DNA of 64,000 nt. It comes from Pseudophaeobacter profundi (GTDB taxonomy: Bacteria > Pseudomonadota > Alphaproteobacteria > Rhodobacterales > Rhodobacteraceae). Under the pieces are notes generated by a model. It was not told the origin of the DNA and did no database searches. It saw only the letters and a list, made by a program, of their open reading frames with translations. Made by a program: the position numbers and the translations under genes. Positions 1-8,219 of the stretch are shown here, in pieces. Location: positions 1 to 64,000 of the forward strand of contig NZ_JARJEF010000009.1 in NCBI RefSeq assembly GCF_029697505.1, in the 5' to 3' direction. How positions within the stretch are numbered: position 1 is the stretch's first letter; each line of letters starts with the position of its first letter.

Positions 1-70
1 GCTGCAAAGAAAACAGGAAAGGAGACCGCAACATTGACCACATCATAAACTACAGCGCATAACTGAAGGT

Positions 71-120
71 GGGTCAAATCTCGGTGAAAATACCGGGTCA
101 GTTCTCAGTGACAATCAACA
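71..120. mobile_element. Terminal repeats of an IS21-like insertion sequence (right end)
   Basis: Two near-identical 23-base units lie in tandem with a 24-base period, at 71-93 and 95-117. Both begin GGGTCA, continue with TCTC.GTGA and end near AAT, and the array closes with CAACA at 116-120. Multiple terminal repeats of this kind, closed by ACA, are typical of IS21-family (istAB) elements. Frame 1 of the first bases is open and stops at 46-48, and could be the last codons of an istB gene, but that is too short to confirm. The rest of the element lies outside the window. The IS edge is inferred to be at about position 120. Confidence 0.55.
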
Positions 121-139
121 GACGGAGGGGTTCGACCTC

Positions 140-1702
140 GTGATTAACGGGGGCCGCGTGATGGACCCGGAGACGGGGTTCGATCAGATCGCCAATGTCG
201 GCATCAAGGACGGCCGGATCGTCGCCATCACGACCGACCCCCTCGAGGGCGGCCGACAGATCGACGCGAGAGGCCATGTCGTAGCACCCGGCTTCATCGA
301 CACGCATTTTCACTGGCCCCGGCCGATGGGCAACAAGCTCGCGCTGCTCGATGGGCGCACGACCGTCATGGATCTCGAGATCGGCACGCACGGGCCGCTG
401 GTGGACAACTGGTACGCCGCACGCGCCGGTGCCAACCAGATCAACTACGGCTGCGCCACCGCGCACGAATTAGCGCGGACGCAGGTTCTCGACGGCATCA
501 CGACGGAAGATGCACCCGAGATGTTGAACCACCGGGGCACGGACAAGACCGGCTGGTCCCTGGCCCGCCCGGACCTCGAACAGGGCAACGAGATCCTGCG
601 CTTGCTCGACGTCGGCCTCGCCGCGGGGGCCGTCGGCATCGGCTCGACACTCGGCTACATGCGCGACGGCGCCTCGGCGCGCGAGGTCTACGAGATCCAG
701 CGCGTCGCCGCGCGCTACGGGCGACCCTGCGGGTTCCATTTCCGCTACACGCCCGGCACCGACACCACCGAGTCGAACGGCATCCAAGAGATGCTGGCGA
801 ACGCTGCTGCGCTCGGCGCCCCGGGCATCGCCTGCCACTTCAACAACCCGGGCTACAACCTCGTGCATGAACTGCTCGTAGGTATGCGGAGGCAGGGCAT
901 GAACGTCTGGGGCGAGCTCTACCCTTACGCTGCGGGCTCCACGGCGCTCAACGCCGTGTTCCTCGAGCCGGAGGTCTGGGTCGACCAGCTCGGCTACAAA
1001 TACGAGACGACCATCCAGGACGCACTCACCGGTGAGTGGTACACGCGGGAGAGCCGCGCCGAGATGATCGCCCGCGAGCCCGCACGGCTCGTACTGGTCT
1101 ACAAGATGCCGGAGAGCGCCATCGTCGACTGGCTACGAATGCCGGACGTGGCGATCGCGTCGGACGGCATGCCGATCCTCGACGACAGCATCACTTGGGA
1201 CACGCCGTTCGAAGATCTGCCCAACAGTCACCCGCGCGGAGCCGGCTCCTGCGCGCGGACGCTGCGCATGGGGCGCGAGAACGGGATCCCTCTGATGCAG
1301 AGCATCGCGCAGCTCAGCTGGAACTCCGCGCGCCCGCTCGGCCTGACGGGGCTGCAGGCTATGCAGGAGCGCGGCCGGATGCAGGAGGGGATGGTCGCTG
1401 ACATCACGATGTTTGATCCCGAGACGGTCACCGACAACGCGACCTATGCTGAGGGCAACCGGCCGTCCTCGGGCATTCCCTTAGTGATCGTGAACGGCAC
1501 GGTGGTCGTCGATGGCGGCGAGGTCTTGCGCGACGTCAATCCGGGACAGCCGATCCGCCACGAGCCGCGGGAAAGCCTGTTCGAGCCGCTGGACGTCGAG
1601 GTGTGGACACAGGCTTTCTACGCCGTCCCACAGGATTTCGGCGGCGGCATTCCGAACTCGCAGCCGGTCTACGACCCCCGGGTCATCCCCTGCTGCCTGT
1701 GA
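140..1702 (+). pseudogene. N-acyl-D-amino-acid deacylase-like amidohydrolase, 5' end cut by an IS
   Basis: The product belongs to the metal-dependent amidohydrolase superfamily and most resembles the D-aminoacylase/dihydroorotase-like branch. The strand-1 region VINGGRVMDPETG is followed by the metal-binding motif DTHFHWPRP (HxH) near residue 53, and further candidate metal ligands lie in HFNNPGYN and ATAHELA. The substrate is unknown. The only usable start is the GTG at 140, but family members normally begin about ten residues earlier with a (Y/F)DLVI strand. In frame, FDL does precede this GTG, then the reading frame runs back into the IS terminal repeats without an ATG. The natural start therefore appears to have been lost on IS insertion. 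At the 3' end the frame stops at 1702 and is followed by the tail of a second paralogue. Expression from the IS cannot be excluded. Confidence 0.7.
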
Positions 1703-1883
1703 CGAGGAGCTGCTTCCTGTCTTCGCGGGTCAGCCGATCCGGTTTGACCCGGAAGACAAGCGGCGCTTCGAGCCGATTTCGACAGAGGCGCGGAATGCCG
1801 AATTCTCGACCGGTATGCCTTTGCCATCTGACTTCACGGGTGCCTTTACCGCAGAAAGTCGAAAACTGATGGTGGCGCACTGA
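1701..1883 (+). pseudogene. Orphan C-terminal tail of a second amidohydrolase paralogue
   Basis: A different frame from the upstream amidohydrolase encodes about 60 residues, from DEELLPVFAGQPIRFDPED to ESRKLMVAH, ending at 1883. It aligns with the upstream gene's own C-terminus: GQPIRHEPRESLFEPL there matches GQPIRFDPEDKRRFEPI here, with the same distance to the end. It is therefore a paralogue's last exon-sized piece rather than a frameshifted continuation of the same copy, because the motif occurs twice, at about 1540-1600 and 1730-1790. No start codon or upstream domain is present. The likely origin is a tandem pair of paralogues fused by deletion. Confidence 0.6.
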
Positions 1884-1958
1884 GGCAAGGGGAGGCGGGA
1901 TCATGCGGCATTTGATCTCCGTCTCCCCGATAAGCAATTAAGGAAGGAAGAACCGGCT

Positions 1959-2480
1959 ATGGCGATGAGAATTTCGACAAAATATTTCTGGCTTGGGGTG
2001 CTGATAATCGCTCTCGGTGTCGTCGTGCTGTTCAATGCCGTGATCGCGTCCGCGGCTATTGTTACGGTTACGGGAATATTTCTCTTGCTTGGCGGCGCTT
2101 CGCAAATTGTCCTCGGGTTCTGGACTGAAGGCCTGGGCAACAGGATACTGACCTGGTGCCTTGGCGCTCTGACAGCATTTCTGGGCTGGTCATTCATGGC
2201 CAACCCGCTTGCCGGCATCATATCGCTATCTACCTTCCTGCTGATCCTCCTCGCGGCAAGCGGCATAGTCCAGATCCTGTACGCCTTCCGCGTTAGAAGT
2301 ACACGGTTCTTTAGGCCCCTTTTGTTGGTGGGGGCAGTGACTGTCGTCCTGGCAATAATTGTCTTGTCATCGCCGGGTGCAACGCTGGTCCTGCTCGGGA
2401 GCCTGCTCGGAATCCAGATGCTTTGTTCAGGCGCGAGCCTGACTATGATGGGGATGTCTCTCAAGGAAACCCGTCAGTGA
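1959..2480 (+). CDS. HdeD-family (DUF308) membrane protein
   Basis: This is a 173-residue, very hydrophobic protein of six predicted membrane helices arranged as repeated helix pairs, with the family-typical stretch GIFLLLGGASQIVLGF and a second LLAASGIVQILYAF. In enteric bacteria HdeD is linked to acid resistance, but the molecular function is not known and here it can only be inferred. The ATG at 1959 follows a good ribosome-binding site (AGGAAGGA at 1941-1948). It lies between the amidohydrolase remnants and the beta-lactamase-like gene inside the presumed island, and could be cotranscribed with the latter, 105 bases downstream. Confidence 0.8.
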   Translation: MAMRISTKYFWLGVLIIALGVVVLFNAVIASAAIVTVTGIFLLLGGASQIVLGFWTEGLGNRILTWCLGALTAFLGWSFMANPLAGIISLSTFLLILLAASGIVQILYAFRVRSTRFFRPLLLVGAVTVVLAIIVLSSPGATLVLLGSLLGIQMLCSGASLTMMGMSLKETRQ

Positions 2481-2584
2481 CGAAATTTGGATTCGATGCC
2501 CGATATCACGCCAGCCTTTCCGGCGAATGGCGGCAACTGGTTGTGACATTCCTAGGCCTCATCTCACAGAAGGAGAAACCAAAA

Positions 2585-3580
2585 ATGAAATATCGTCGGA
2601 TTATCGTAGCCCTCGCGGTTTCCGCGGTGGCTACCTTCGGCCCGGCATATGGCCAGACAACGGAAGGACAGTCCGTTGGTGCCGCGATCGAACAGATCGC
2701 GTCGGGGCTTGCCGGGCGCATAGGCTTCGCGGCGCAGGAAATCGGCGGCGACAAGGTCATCGCGTTCAATGGTGATGAGACCTTCGCCATGGCTAGCACG
2801 TACAAGGTGGCGATCGCTGCTGCCGTGCTGGATCGCGTGGACAGGGGGGAACTCAATCTCGACCAACTGGTCGAAGTCCCGCCCGACATGTACGTCACCG
2901 GCGTATTTGCGCTTGCCGAGACATTCCCTCACCCCGGGATCCAGCTCTCGGTGGCGAACCTGATCGAGGTGATGATCACGGAAAGCGACAACACTACGAC
3001 CGACGTTTCCATGGAACTGGTCGGCGGAGCAGCGGCGGTGACCGAGTATCTGCAAAACCTCGGGATCACCGATATCAGGGTCGATCGGACGACCCGCGAT
3101 ATTCTCATGGATTTCTACGGCTTGTCGGCGGTCACGCCAGAAGCTATCGCTGAGGCCATCAGCAACAACCCGGCATTGGTGATGGCCCAGATTGATCCCA
3201 ATCCGGACTTCGAGGCGGATCCCCGCGACCACGCAACGCCCCTTGCGATGCTGCAACTGCTGCTTGCCATCGACGGTGGCACGGCGATGAGCATGGAAAG
3301 CCGCGAGTTCCTGCTGGGAGTCATGTCGCGCACGCGCAGCGGCCCTGGCCGTCTCAAGGGGCTGATGCCGAAGGGAACGCTCGTCGCGCACAAGACTGGA
3401 ACCGCAGGCGGAATTGCCAACGACGTTGGTTACATCACGCTCCCCGACGGTCGGCGGTTTGCCATCGCAGTGTACACGAACAGCAACGAGACACCCGTTT
3501 CGGACAGGGATCGCGCAATTGCCGAGATCGCCCGCATGGTGTTCGACTATTTCTACCTGGCTCCGGTGGCGAAGCAATAG
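2585..3580 (+). CDS. Class A beta-lactamase-like serine hydrolase lacking Glu166
   Basis: The 331-residue periplasmic protein has a signal peptide (cleavage likely after AYG, residue 23) and the penicillin-recognising fold. The active-site motif STYK is at 71-74 (nucleophile Ser71), SDN at 134-136 and KTG at 270-272. In TEM-type enzymes the omega loop reads DRWEPELN and supplies Glu166, the base that deacylates the enzyme. Here the equivalent reads DRTTRDIL at 167-174, with no glutamate until about 186. Family members with this longer loop are often annotated as beta-lactamases, but activity may be weak or directed at another ester or amide. The ATG at 2585 is chosen over an upstream start because AGAAGGAG lies just ahead and the signal peptide begins there. 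Confidence 0.85.
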   Translation: MKYRRIIVALAVSAVATFGPAYGQTTEGQSVGAAIEQIASGLAGRIGFAAQEIGGDKVIAFNGDETFAMASTYKVAIAAAVLDRVDRGELNLDQLVEVPPDMYVTGVFALAETFPHPGIQLSVANLIEVMITESDNTTTDVSMELVGGAAAVTEYLQNLGITDIRVDRTTRDILMDFYGLSAVTPEAIAEAISNNPALVMAQIDPNPDFEADPRDHATPLAMLQLLLAIDGGTAMSMESREFLLGVMSRTRSGPGRLKGLMPKGTLVAHKTGTAGGIANDVGYITLPDGRRFAIAVYTNSNETPVSDRDRAIAEIARMVFDYFYLAPVAKQ

Positions 3581-3587
3581 ATGCGCA

Positions 3588-3890
3588 ACGGCTCTGTTGC
3601 ACAAATCGGGTGATGGCCGAGGTTCCCCTTTCCCCTGACGGGCTTATCCCACAGCCTCCGTGACGGGTATGGCGTTCGCAGCGAACGGCAGGTTTGGCAG
3701 GCTGCGGCGCAGCATTGATCAGGCCCTATGAACGGCAGGTCTGGGCCGTTCACGTCGGTAGCATCCCTACCGGGCCCCGGCTTTGCACATGTCTCATCCG
3801 CGTTTGCGGCGAATGGCGACTTCGCTTCCGATCCTGAAACGGCTATGGAACCGCGTATCAAAACACATGGAGCATCTGAGCGCTTAGGAG
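3588..3890. other. Non-coding stretch with an IS-end-like sequence
   Basis: The 303 bases hold no convincing gene. The stretch opens with GGCTCTGTTGCACAAATC at 3588-3605, which resembles the terminal inverted repeat of IS6- or IS5-type insertion sequences widespread in alphaproteobacteria. No matching second end and no transposase are present, so this would be a solo end or deletion scar. Further on, a 12-base motif containing GAACGGCAGGT occurs twice about 50 bases apart (near 3682 and 3730). Both points are inference from pattern only. Confidence 0.35.
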
Positions 3891-3896
3891 GTGTAC

Positions 3897-5765
3897 TTGC
3901 TGAGGAAACTTGCCCTTACGGTGGAGCCCGTTGACCGCGAGACGCTCCCGTCGCTGTTTTCGCGCATGGCAATCCTGAATGGAACCGACGCTGCCAACTT
4001 CGCCCTCGATCTCGGTACCACCTTTCGGCGTATCCTGGAGCAGGACGAAGAGGCGGTCGCGATTTTTGCAGAACGCGCAGGGCTGTCGGCCACGCAGCTC
4101 GCCGAAATGCTCTCATGGACAGGTGAACGCATCGGAGACGTCCGGATGCGATTTCGGCAGGAAGTCTTTGTCTCGCGGGCCCTACGAAACCCGATCATTC
4201 GGGGCTGTCCACTTTGCATGCGTGAGCATGCAGCCGATCAGCCCCATCCATTGCGGCACATTGCCTTGCGGGGCGACTGGCTTTGCAGAGGTGTTGATAT
4301 CTGCCACCAGCACCACCATCCGCTGGTTCCCTTGTGGTCCAGCTCGCGCCCCATCGAACGGGATGACATTGGAGCGAGATTGGCGGAAATCCTGCCAGAC
4401 CTGCGAGCAGGATCATTCGACCGCATGTGCTTTGATCCTACCGACTATGACCTTTGGCTTGATAAGCGTCTATCGCAGGGTATCGCTGCGGACAAAACAT
4501 GGCTGGCCTCACAGCCGGTGTTTCCGACGATCACACTCTGTGAGTTCATAGGTGCAGCCTTGCTGCGCACACAAGGCGAGGCCTCGGACGATCGGCGCGC
4601 CAAGGCCAAGGGCTTTGTCTTCGTCTCGCAAGGCCCTGACGGGATCCGAGCGGCTCTGGACATCCTTATGCGATCACAGGACGGTGGCCACTTCGTGACG
4701 CAGGGCGAATTGGGTCCGCTCTTCAAACATCTCAAGGGCATCTATCTTGATGACGATGCCTTTGAGGGCTTTCGCGGGATCCTTCGTGACTACTTTCTGG
4801 AAATATGGCCCTTGGCGCCAGGTGATGACCTTCTCGGGCAGATCGTCCCAGAGCGGCGTCTCCACTCCCTTACAACAGCATCCAAGGAAACAGGCATCGG
4901 CCCGGCTGTTCTGGATGATTTCTTGACAGAAGCGGGCGCGTTTGCGCCCAGTGACGCGCGTGCCGATGCCCGCAAGACCTTTGATGCGAAAACCTGGCAG
5001 CACATTCTTGATGAAATCCCGACATTGGTCGGTCCGATTGCGCTGCGACGTGCAATCGGCGCAACGCTGGCCGAACTGAACGGGTTGAAGGCTGATGGTG
5101 TCCTCGTCCCAAGGACCAACGTCCCAACAATCAAATCGCCTTGGCGGATTGCGGATGGCCAAGCTCTTCTTGAGGAGCTGGAGGCCTATGCGCAGCCGGT
5201 TGCCGCAGAGGAGCCAGGGTGGGAGACGATCCAACTCGTTCACAAGCGGCTGGACCTTCCTGTTGGCGAGATCATTGCGGCCATCCGGACGGGTGCTTTG
5301 CGCCTTGGTCAGCGTCCTGATGTGTTCGGCTACCACGGGCTTGTGGTGGAAATCATTGAAGTTGCAGCGTTCAAGGCGAAGGTCGCGCCAAAGCGCAAGC
5401 CATCGACCAACCAAGTGGAGATGACAGCAGCGGCCTTCGCTCGGTCGGCGGGTATTCGGGGGAAAGGTCAATTCCTGGCTCTGATCGAAGGTGGTTACAC
5501 GCCTGCGATGTTGGTTTTGAATCCCACGACTAAGCGTCGGGAATGGCGAATGAGCCGCGACGACATCGCTGCGTTTGAAGCCAGCTACACGACACCAACG
5601 ATTCTGTTGGCCGAAACCGGTGCGCATTGGAACACAATTCGGGCTATTCTCCAGAGCGAAGGGATCCAGCCGTTCCGACCGAACGGCTTGGATCTCGGAC
5701 CGGTCTATCTTCGGACCGAGGTTGAACCAGTTGTGGCGCTCTTGAAAACTCAGCGCGAAAAGTAA
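3897..5765 (+). CDS. Large TniQ-family protein, without tniA/tniB partners
   Basis: The protein has about 622 residues. The N-terminal third matches the TniQ domain found with Tn7-like and Tn5053-like transposons, where TniQ/TnsD selects the target. A zinc-binding pattern is visible at about 104-143: CPLC, then a CRG..ICHQHHHPLVPL segment. The remaining 450 residues contain DNA-binding-like repeats (for example EMTAAAFARSAGIRGKGQF near 475 and a final helix-turn-helix-like part), but no named domain is recognised. The start is taken as TTG 3897, because AGGAGG at 3886-3891 lies five bases ahead and the product then opens MLRKLALTVEP; GTG 3891 would overlap that site. No transposase or ATPase gene lies in the window. 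The gene points at tRNA-Arg 150 bases downstream. Confidence 0.75.
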   Translation: MLRKLALTVEPVDRETLPSLFSRMAILNGTDAANFALDLGTTFRRILEQDEEAVAIFAERAGLSATQLAEMLSWTGERIGDVRMRFRQEVFVSRALRNPIIRGCPLCMREHAADQPHPLRHIALRGDWLCRGVDICHQHHHPLVPLWSSSRPIERDDIGARLAEILPDLRAGSFDRMCFDPTDYDLWLDKRLSQGIAADKTWLASQPVFPTITLCEFIGAALLRTQGEASDDRRAKAKGFVFVSQGPDGIRAALDILMRSQDGGHFVTQGELGPLFKHLKGIYLDDDAFEGFRGILRDYFLEIWPLAPGDDLLGQIVPERRLHSLTTASKETGIGPAVLDDFLTEAGAFAPSDARADARKTFDAKTWQHILDEIPTLVGPIALRRAIGATLAELNGLKADGVLVPRTNVPTIKSPWRIADGQALLEELEAYAQPVAAEEPGWETIQLVHKRLDLPVGEIIAAIRTGALRLGQRPDVFGYHGLVVEIIEVAAFKAKVAPKRKPSTNQVEMTAAAFARSAGIRGKGQFLALIEGGYTPAMLVLNPTTKRREWRMSRDDIAAFEASYTTPTILLAETGAHWNTIRAILQSEGIQPFRPNGLDLGPVYLRTEVEPVVALLKTQREK

Positions 5766-5917
5766 CGGCCAAGCGCCAACCATGCTGAAAAACGATTATA
5801 TTTCAGCGCATTATAAGAAATCGCCACTATGGCACCCCATAGCCTCTTGACAGGGGGTGTGCATGAAAACCGCGAAAACGTGCAAGCTTATGGTTCATTG
5901 GCACAAATGGAAAGAAA

Positions 5918-5995
5918 TGGCGAGCCGTGGAGGACTCGAACCCCCGACCTGAGAATTAGAAGTTCCCTGCTCTAATCCAGCTGAGCTAACGGCCC
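5918..5995 (-). tRNA. tRNA-Arg (anticodon TCT)
   Basis: The reverse complement folds as a complete tRNA: acceptor GGGCCGT pairs with ACGGCTC, the D arm is GCTC...GAGC, the anticodon stem GGGAA/TTCTC encloses loop CTTCTAA with anticodon TCT (codon AGA), and the T arm is GGGGG TTCGAGT CCTCC. CCA is encoded at 5920-5918. Its 3' end faces the island-like region, which fits use as an integration site. No second copy of its 3' end is seen within the window. Confidence 0.95.
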
Positions 5996-6009
5996 ACTCT
6001 TCTTTCGGC

Positions 6010-6038
6010 TATATCAGCCAAATTCCCCGCCGTGTCAA
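6010..6038 (-). promoter_or_regulatory. Promoter of tRNA-Arg
   Basis: On the minus strand a perfect -35 box TTGACA (6038-6033) is separated by 17 bases from a -10-like GATATA (6015-6010), placing the transcription start a few bases ahead of the tRNA 5' end at 5995. Position and spacing match a strong housekeeping sigma promoter. Confidence 0.7.
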
Positions 6039-6332
6039 CGTGGTAGAAGGATGGGATGCCGACCCAGAAATTTCCATTTATTTTCACTGTAACCCCTGTC
6101 TGTGGCAGAAATCGGGGCTCTGGATATCGCTATCCCTTAAGACCATCCTGCGACGCATAGGGCCAATAGCACAGGTCCAGCGCCGGACCAGAGGTCTCTG
6201 CGTGCTGATACAAAACGCGTTCCCTTTTGGGGACCATCCGTCGCGCGGCATTTACGATTTCCACATGCAAAACAGACCATCGCCGCGCGCATCGTGTTCC
6301 TGCAAAATGACTGCGTTACTGCCACTGTCGGC
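6039..6332. other. Intergenic stretch with nothing recognised
   Basis: Between the tRNA promoter and the hairpin downstream of the TRAP permease gene, no reading frame with protein-like composition, RNA gene or repeat was seen on either strand. Confidence 0.4.
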
Positions 6333-6369
6333 GATGTTTCCCCGTTCCGCATTGGTCAGGGGAAACATC
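6333..6369 (-). terminator. Stem-loop downstream of the TAXI-TRAP permease gene
   Basis: A perfect 11-base inverted repeat, GATGTTTCCCC at 6333-6343 and GGGGAAACATC at 6359-6369, surrounds a 15-base loop just past the permease stop codon. There is no T-run on the minus strand, so it may act as a transcript end or stabiliser rather than a classical intrinsic terminator. Confidence 0.4.
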
Positions 6370-6378
6370 TTTGCACGA

Positions 6379-8166
6379 TCAGAACGCCGCCCCAAAGCAG
6401 GCGGCAAGGCCAAGGGCGGCAAGCAGAACCCGCAGCGGCAGGCGCAGCCGCCCGATAAGAGCGTAAGACAGACAGCCCAGGCCGGTACCGACCAGGGCAA
6501 AGGCGATGACGGCCCCAAATGGATTGGTGGTGAGACGGATCAAAGCGGGGTTTGCAATCATCGCCAGCGGAATCACATAGAGCCCAACCCCGAGCGCCAT
6601 CGCCGTCAGTGCCACCTTCAGCCAGTTCTCTGCGATCATGCCGGCCGCGATAAAGACAGCACCGCAGACTGGCGGCGTAATGGTTGAGAGCAGTGCAAAC
6701 CAGAACACAAACAAATGCGCCTGCAGGGGCTCCAGCCCCAATTCAGTCAGGGCCGGGCCTGCCACCGACACGCAGATCACATAGGCGGCGGTGGTCGGGA
6801 CCTCCATGCCCAGCAGCAGGCAGGCCAACGCCGTGAGCAAAAGCGCGGGCCAAAGCAGCCCGCCCGCCCCGGACAGGATCACCGAGGTGATCTTGATGCC
6901 AAGACCGGTGATGCCCAGCACGCCGATGATGATAGAGGCGCAGATGATAATGGCAGCAATCATCGCAACCTGTCTGCCGATCGCCGTGAAGCCACCGCCC
7001 AAACGGGCCAGGCCCTGGGTCAGGTTCATGCGCGGCGTGGCGTCAAAGAACAGCGCGGCAGCACCCGCAAAGATAGCCAGAACAGCTGCATACTGCGGGG
7101 TAAATCCGGCGGCAAACATCGCTATCAGCAGCACCGAAAAGGGCACCAGGAAAAAGCATGAGGTCACAAAGACCATGCGCGGGCCGGGCCGTTGGTCTTC
7201 CGGCACGGCTTGCAGGTCAAAACGTTGGGCATAGGCATTGATGCCAACCCAGACCGTCAGGAAATACAGCACCGCAGGCAGCAGCGCCGCCAGCATGATC
7301 TGCGTGTAGGGCACGCCTGTCAGTTCCACCATGACAAAGGCCCCCGCCCCCATCAGGGGCGGCATGATCTGCCCACCGGATGAGGCAACAGCCTCTACCG
7401 CGGCGGCCAGGCGTTTGGGATAGCCAAGCTTGGTCATTGCAGGCAATGTGATTGCCCCGGTTGAAGCCACATTGGCCGAGGCCGAGCCCGAGATAGAGCC
7501 AAATAGCGCTGAAGAGAGCACCGAAACCTTGGCCGCACCACCGGTCAGACGCCCCGCAGCCGCAGCGGCCACATTCATGAACCCCTGTCCCGCTTCGCCC
7601 GCGTTCAGTACCGCACCAAAGATCACAAAGATTGCGACAACCCCGACCGACACCCCGGTGAGACTGCCCCAAAGCCCGCCTTCGGCGATAACAAGCGTGC
7701 CCAGAAAACTGCGCAAAGGCGTGCCGGCATGGCCAAATTCACCGGGGATATGCTGCCCCCAAAGCCCATAGGCCAGAGCACAGAGCGCAACCAATGGCAG
7801 CGGCCAGCCGATCATCCGGCGCGCCCCCTCCATCGCGATCAGCAACAGGCTGATGGCCAGCACCACCTGAAAAGAGTTTTCCAGAAAACCATATTGGTTC
7901 CGCAGCATCTGATGGCTCAGCGCGATCCAGATGCAGCCTGCAATGCCAACAATGGTGATGACCAGACCGGACCACCAGGCCAATGGGGTCTTGGCGGAGT
8001 ACAAGAACACCCAAGGCAGGATCAGCGCCATGTGCAGGGGGCGCGCGACCAGATTGGGCACCAATCCGTAAAAGATCAGCCCGATGTGAAACACGGCAGT
8101 GATAGCGCCAAACAGCATCCAGACATGGCCTGCATGTGGCGCGAAACGGGGGGATAAAGATGTCAT
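6379..8166 (-). CDS. TRAP transporter permease, fused 4TM/12TM type (TAXI system)
   Basis: The 595-residue protein is almost wholly membrane-embedded and corresponds to the fused small (DctQ-like) and large (DctM-like) subunits of TAXI TRAP transporters. These are secondary importers driven by an ion gradient that take up organic acids from a periplasmic binding protein. Typical large-subunit features are seen in the middle: SGSASANVASTGAITLPAM around residue 230, followed by PPLMGAGAFVM, with a repeat-like counterpart GMEVPTTAAYVICVSVAGPAL around 455. The gene is 53 bases downstream of its binding-protein gene and is clearly cotranscribed with it. Substrate cannot be told from sequence. Length is usual for the fused family, perhaps slightly short at the N-terminus. 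Confidence 0.92.
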   Translation of the reverse strand: MTSLSPRFAPHAGHVWMLFGAITAVFHIGLIFYGLVPNLVARPLHMALILPWVFLYSAKTPLAWWSGLVITIVGIAGCIWIALSHQMLRNQYGFLENSFQVVLAISLLLIAMEGARRMIGWPLPLVALCALAYGLWGQHIPGEFGHAGTPLRSFLGTLVIAEGGLWGSLTGVSVGVVAIFVIFGAVLNAGEAGQGFMNVAAAAAGRLTGGAAKVSVLSSALFGSISGSASANVASTGAITLPAMTKLGYPKRLAAAVEAVASSGGQIMPPLMGAGAFVMVELTGVPYTQIMLAALLPAVLYFLTVWVGINAYAQRFDLQAVPEDQRPGPRMVFVTSCFFLVPFSVLLIAMFAAGFTPQYAAVLAIFAGAAALFFDATPRMNLTQGLARLGGGFTAIGRQVAMIAAIIICASIIIGVLGITGLGIKITSVILSGAGGLLWPALLLTALACLLLGMEVPTTAAYVICVSVAGPALTELGLEPLQAHLFVFWFALLSTITPPVCGAVFIAAGMIAENWLKVALTAMALGVGLYVIPLAMIANPALIRLTTNPFGAVIAFALVGTGLGCLSYALIGRLRLPLRVLLAALGLAACFGAAF

Positions 8167-8219
8167 GAGATCAGATCAATGCGCCCCACCCCGGAACAAG
8201 ACCGGGGCGGGGCCAAAAA

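Noticed and set aside
2423-2584. Upstream extension of the beta-lactamase frame
   Set aside because: It overlaps the end of the HdeD gene and lacks a signal peptide, while ATG 2585 has both a ribosome-binding site and a signal sequence.
4674-5783. A 369-codon minus-strand frame inside the tniQ gene
   Set aside because: No domain, and the plus-strand product has clear TniQ zinc-finger features.
6040-6687. A 215-codon plus-strand frame after the tRNA
   Set aside because: It runs antisense into the TRAP permease gene and has no protein-like composition.
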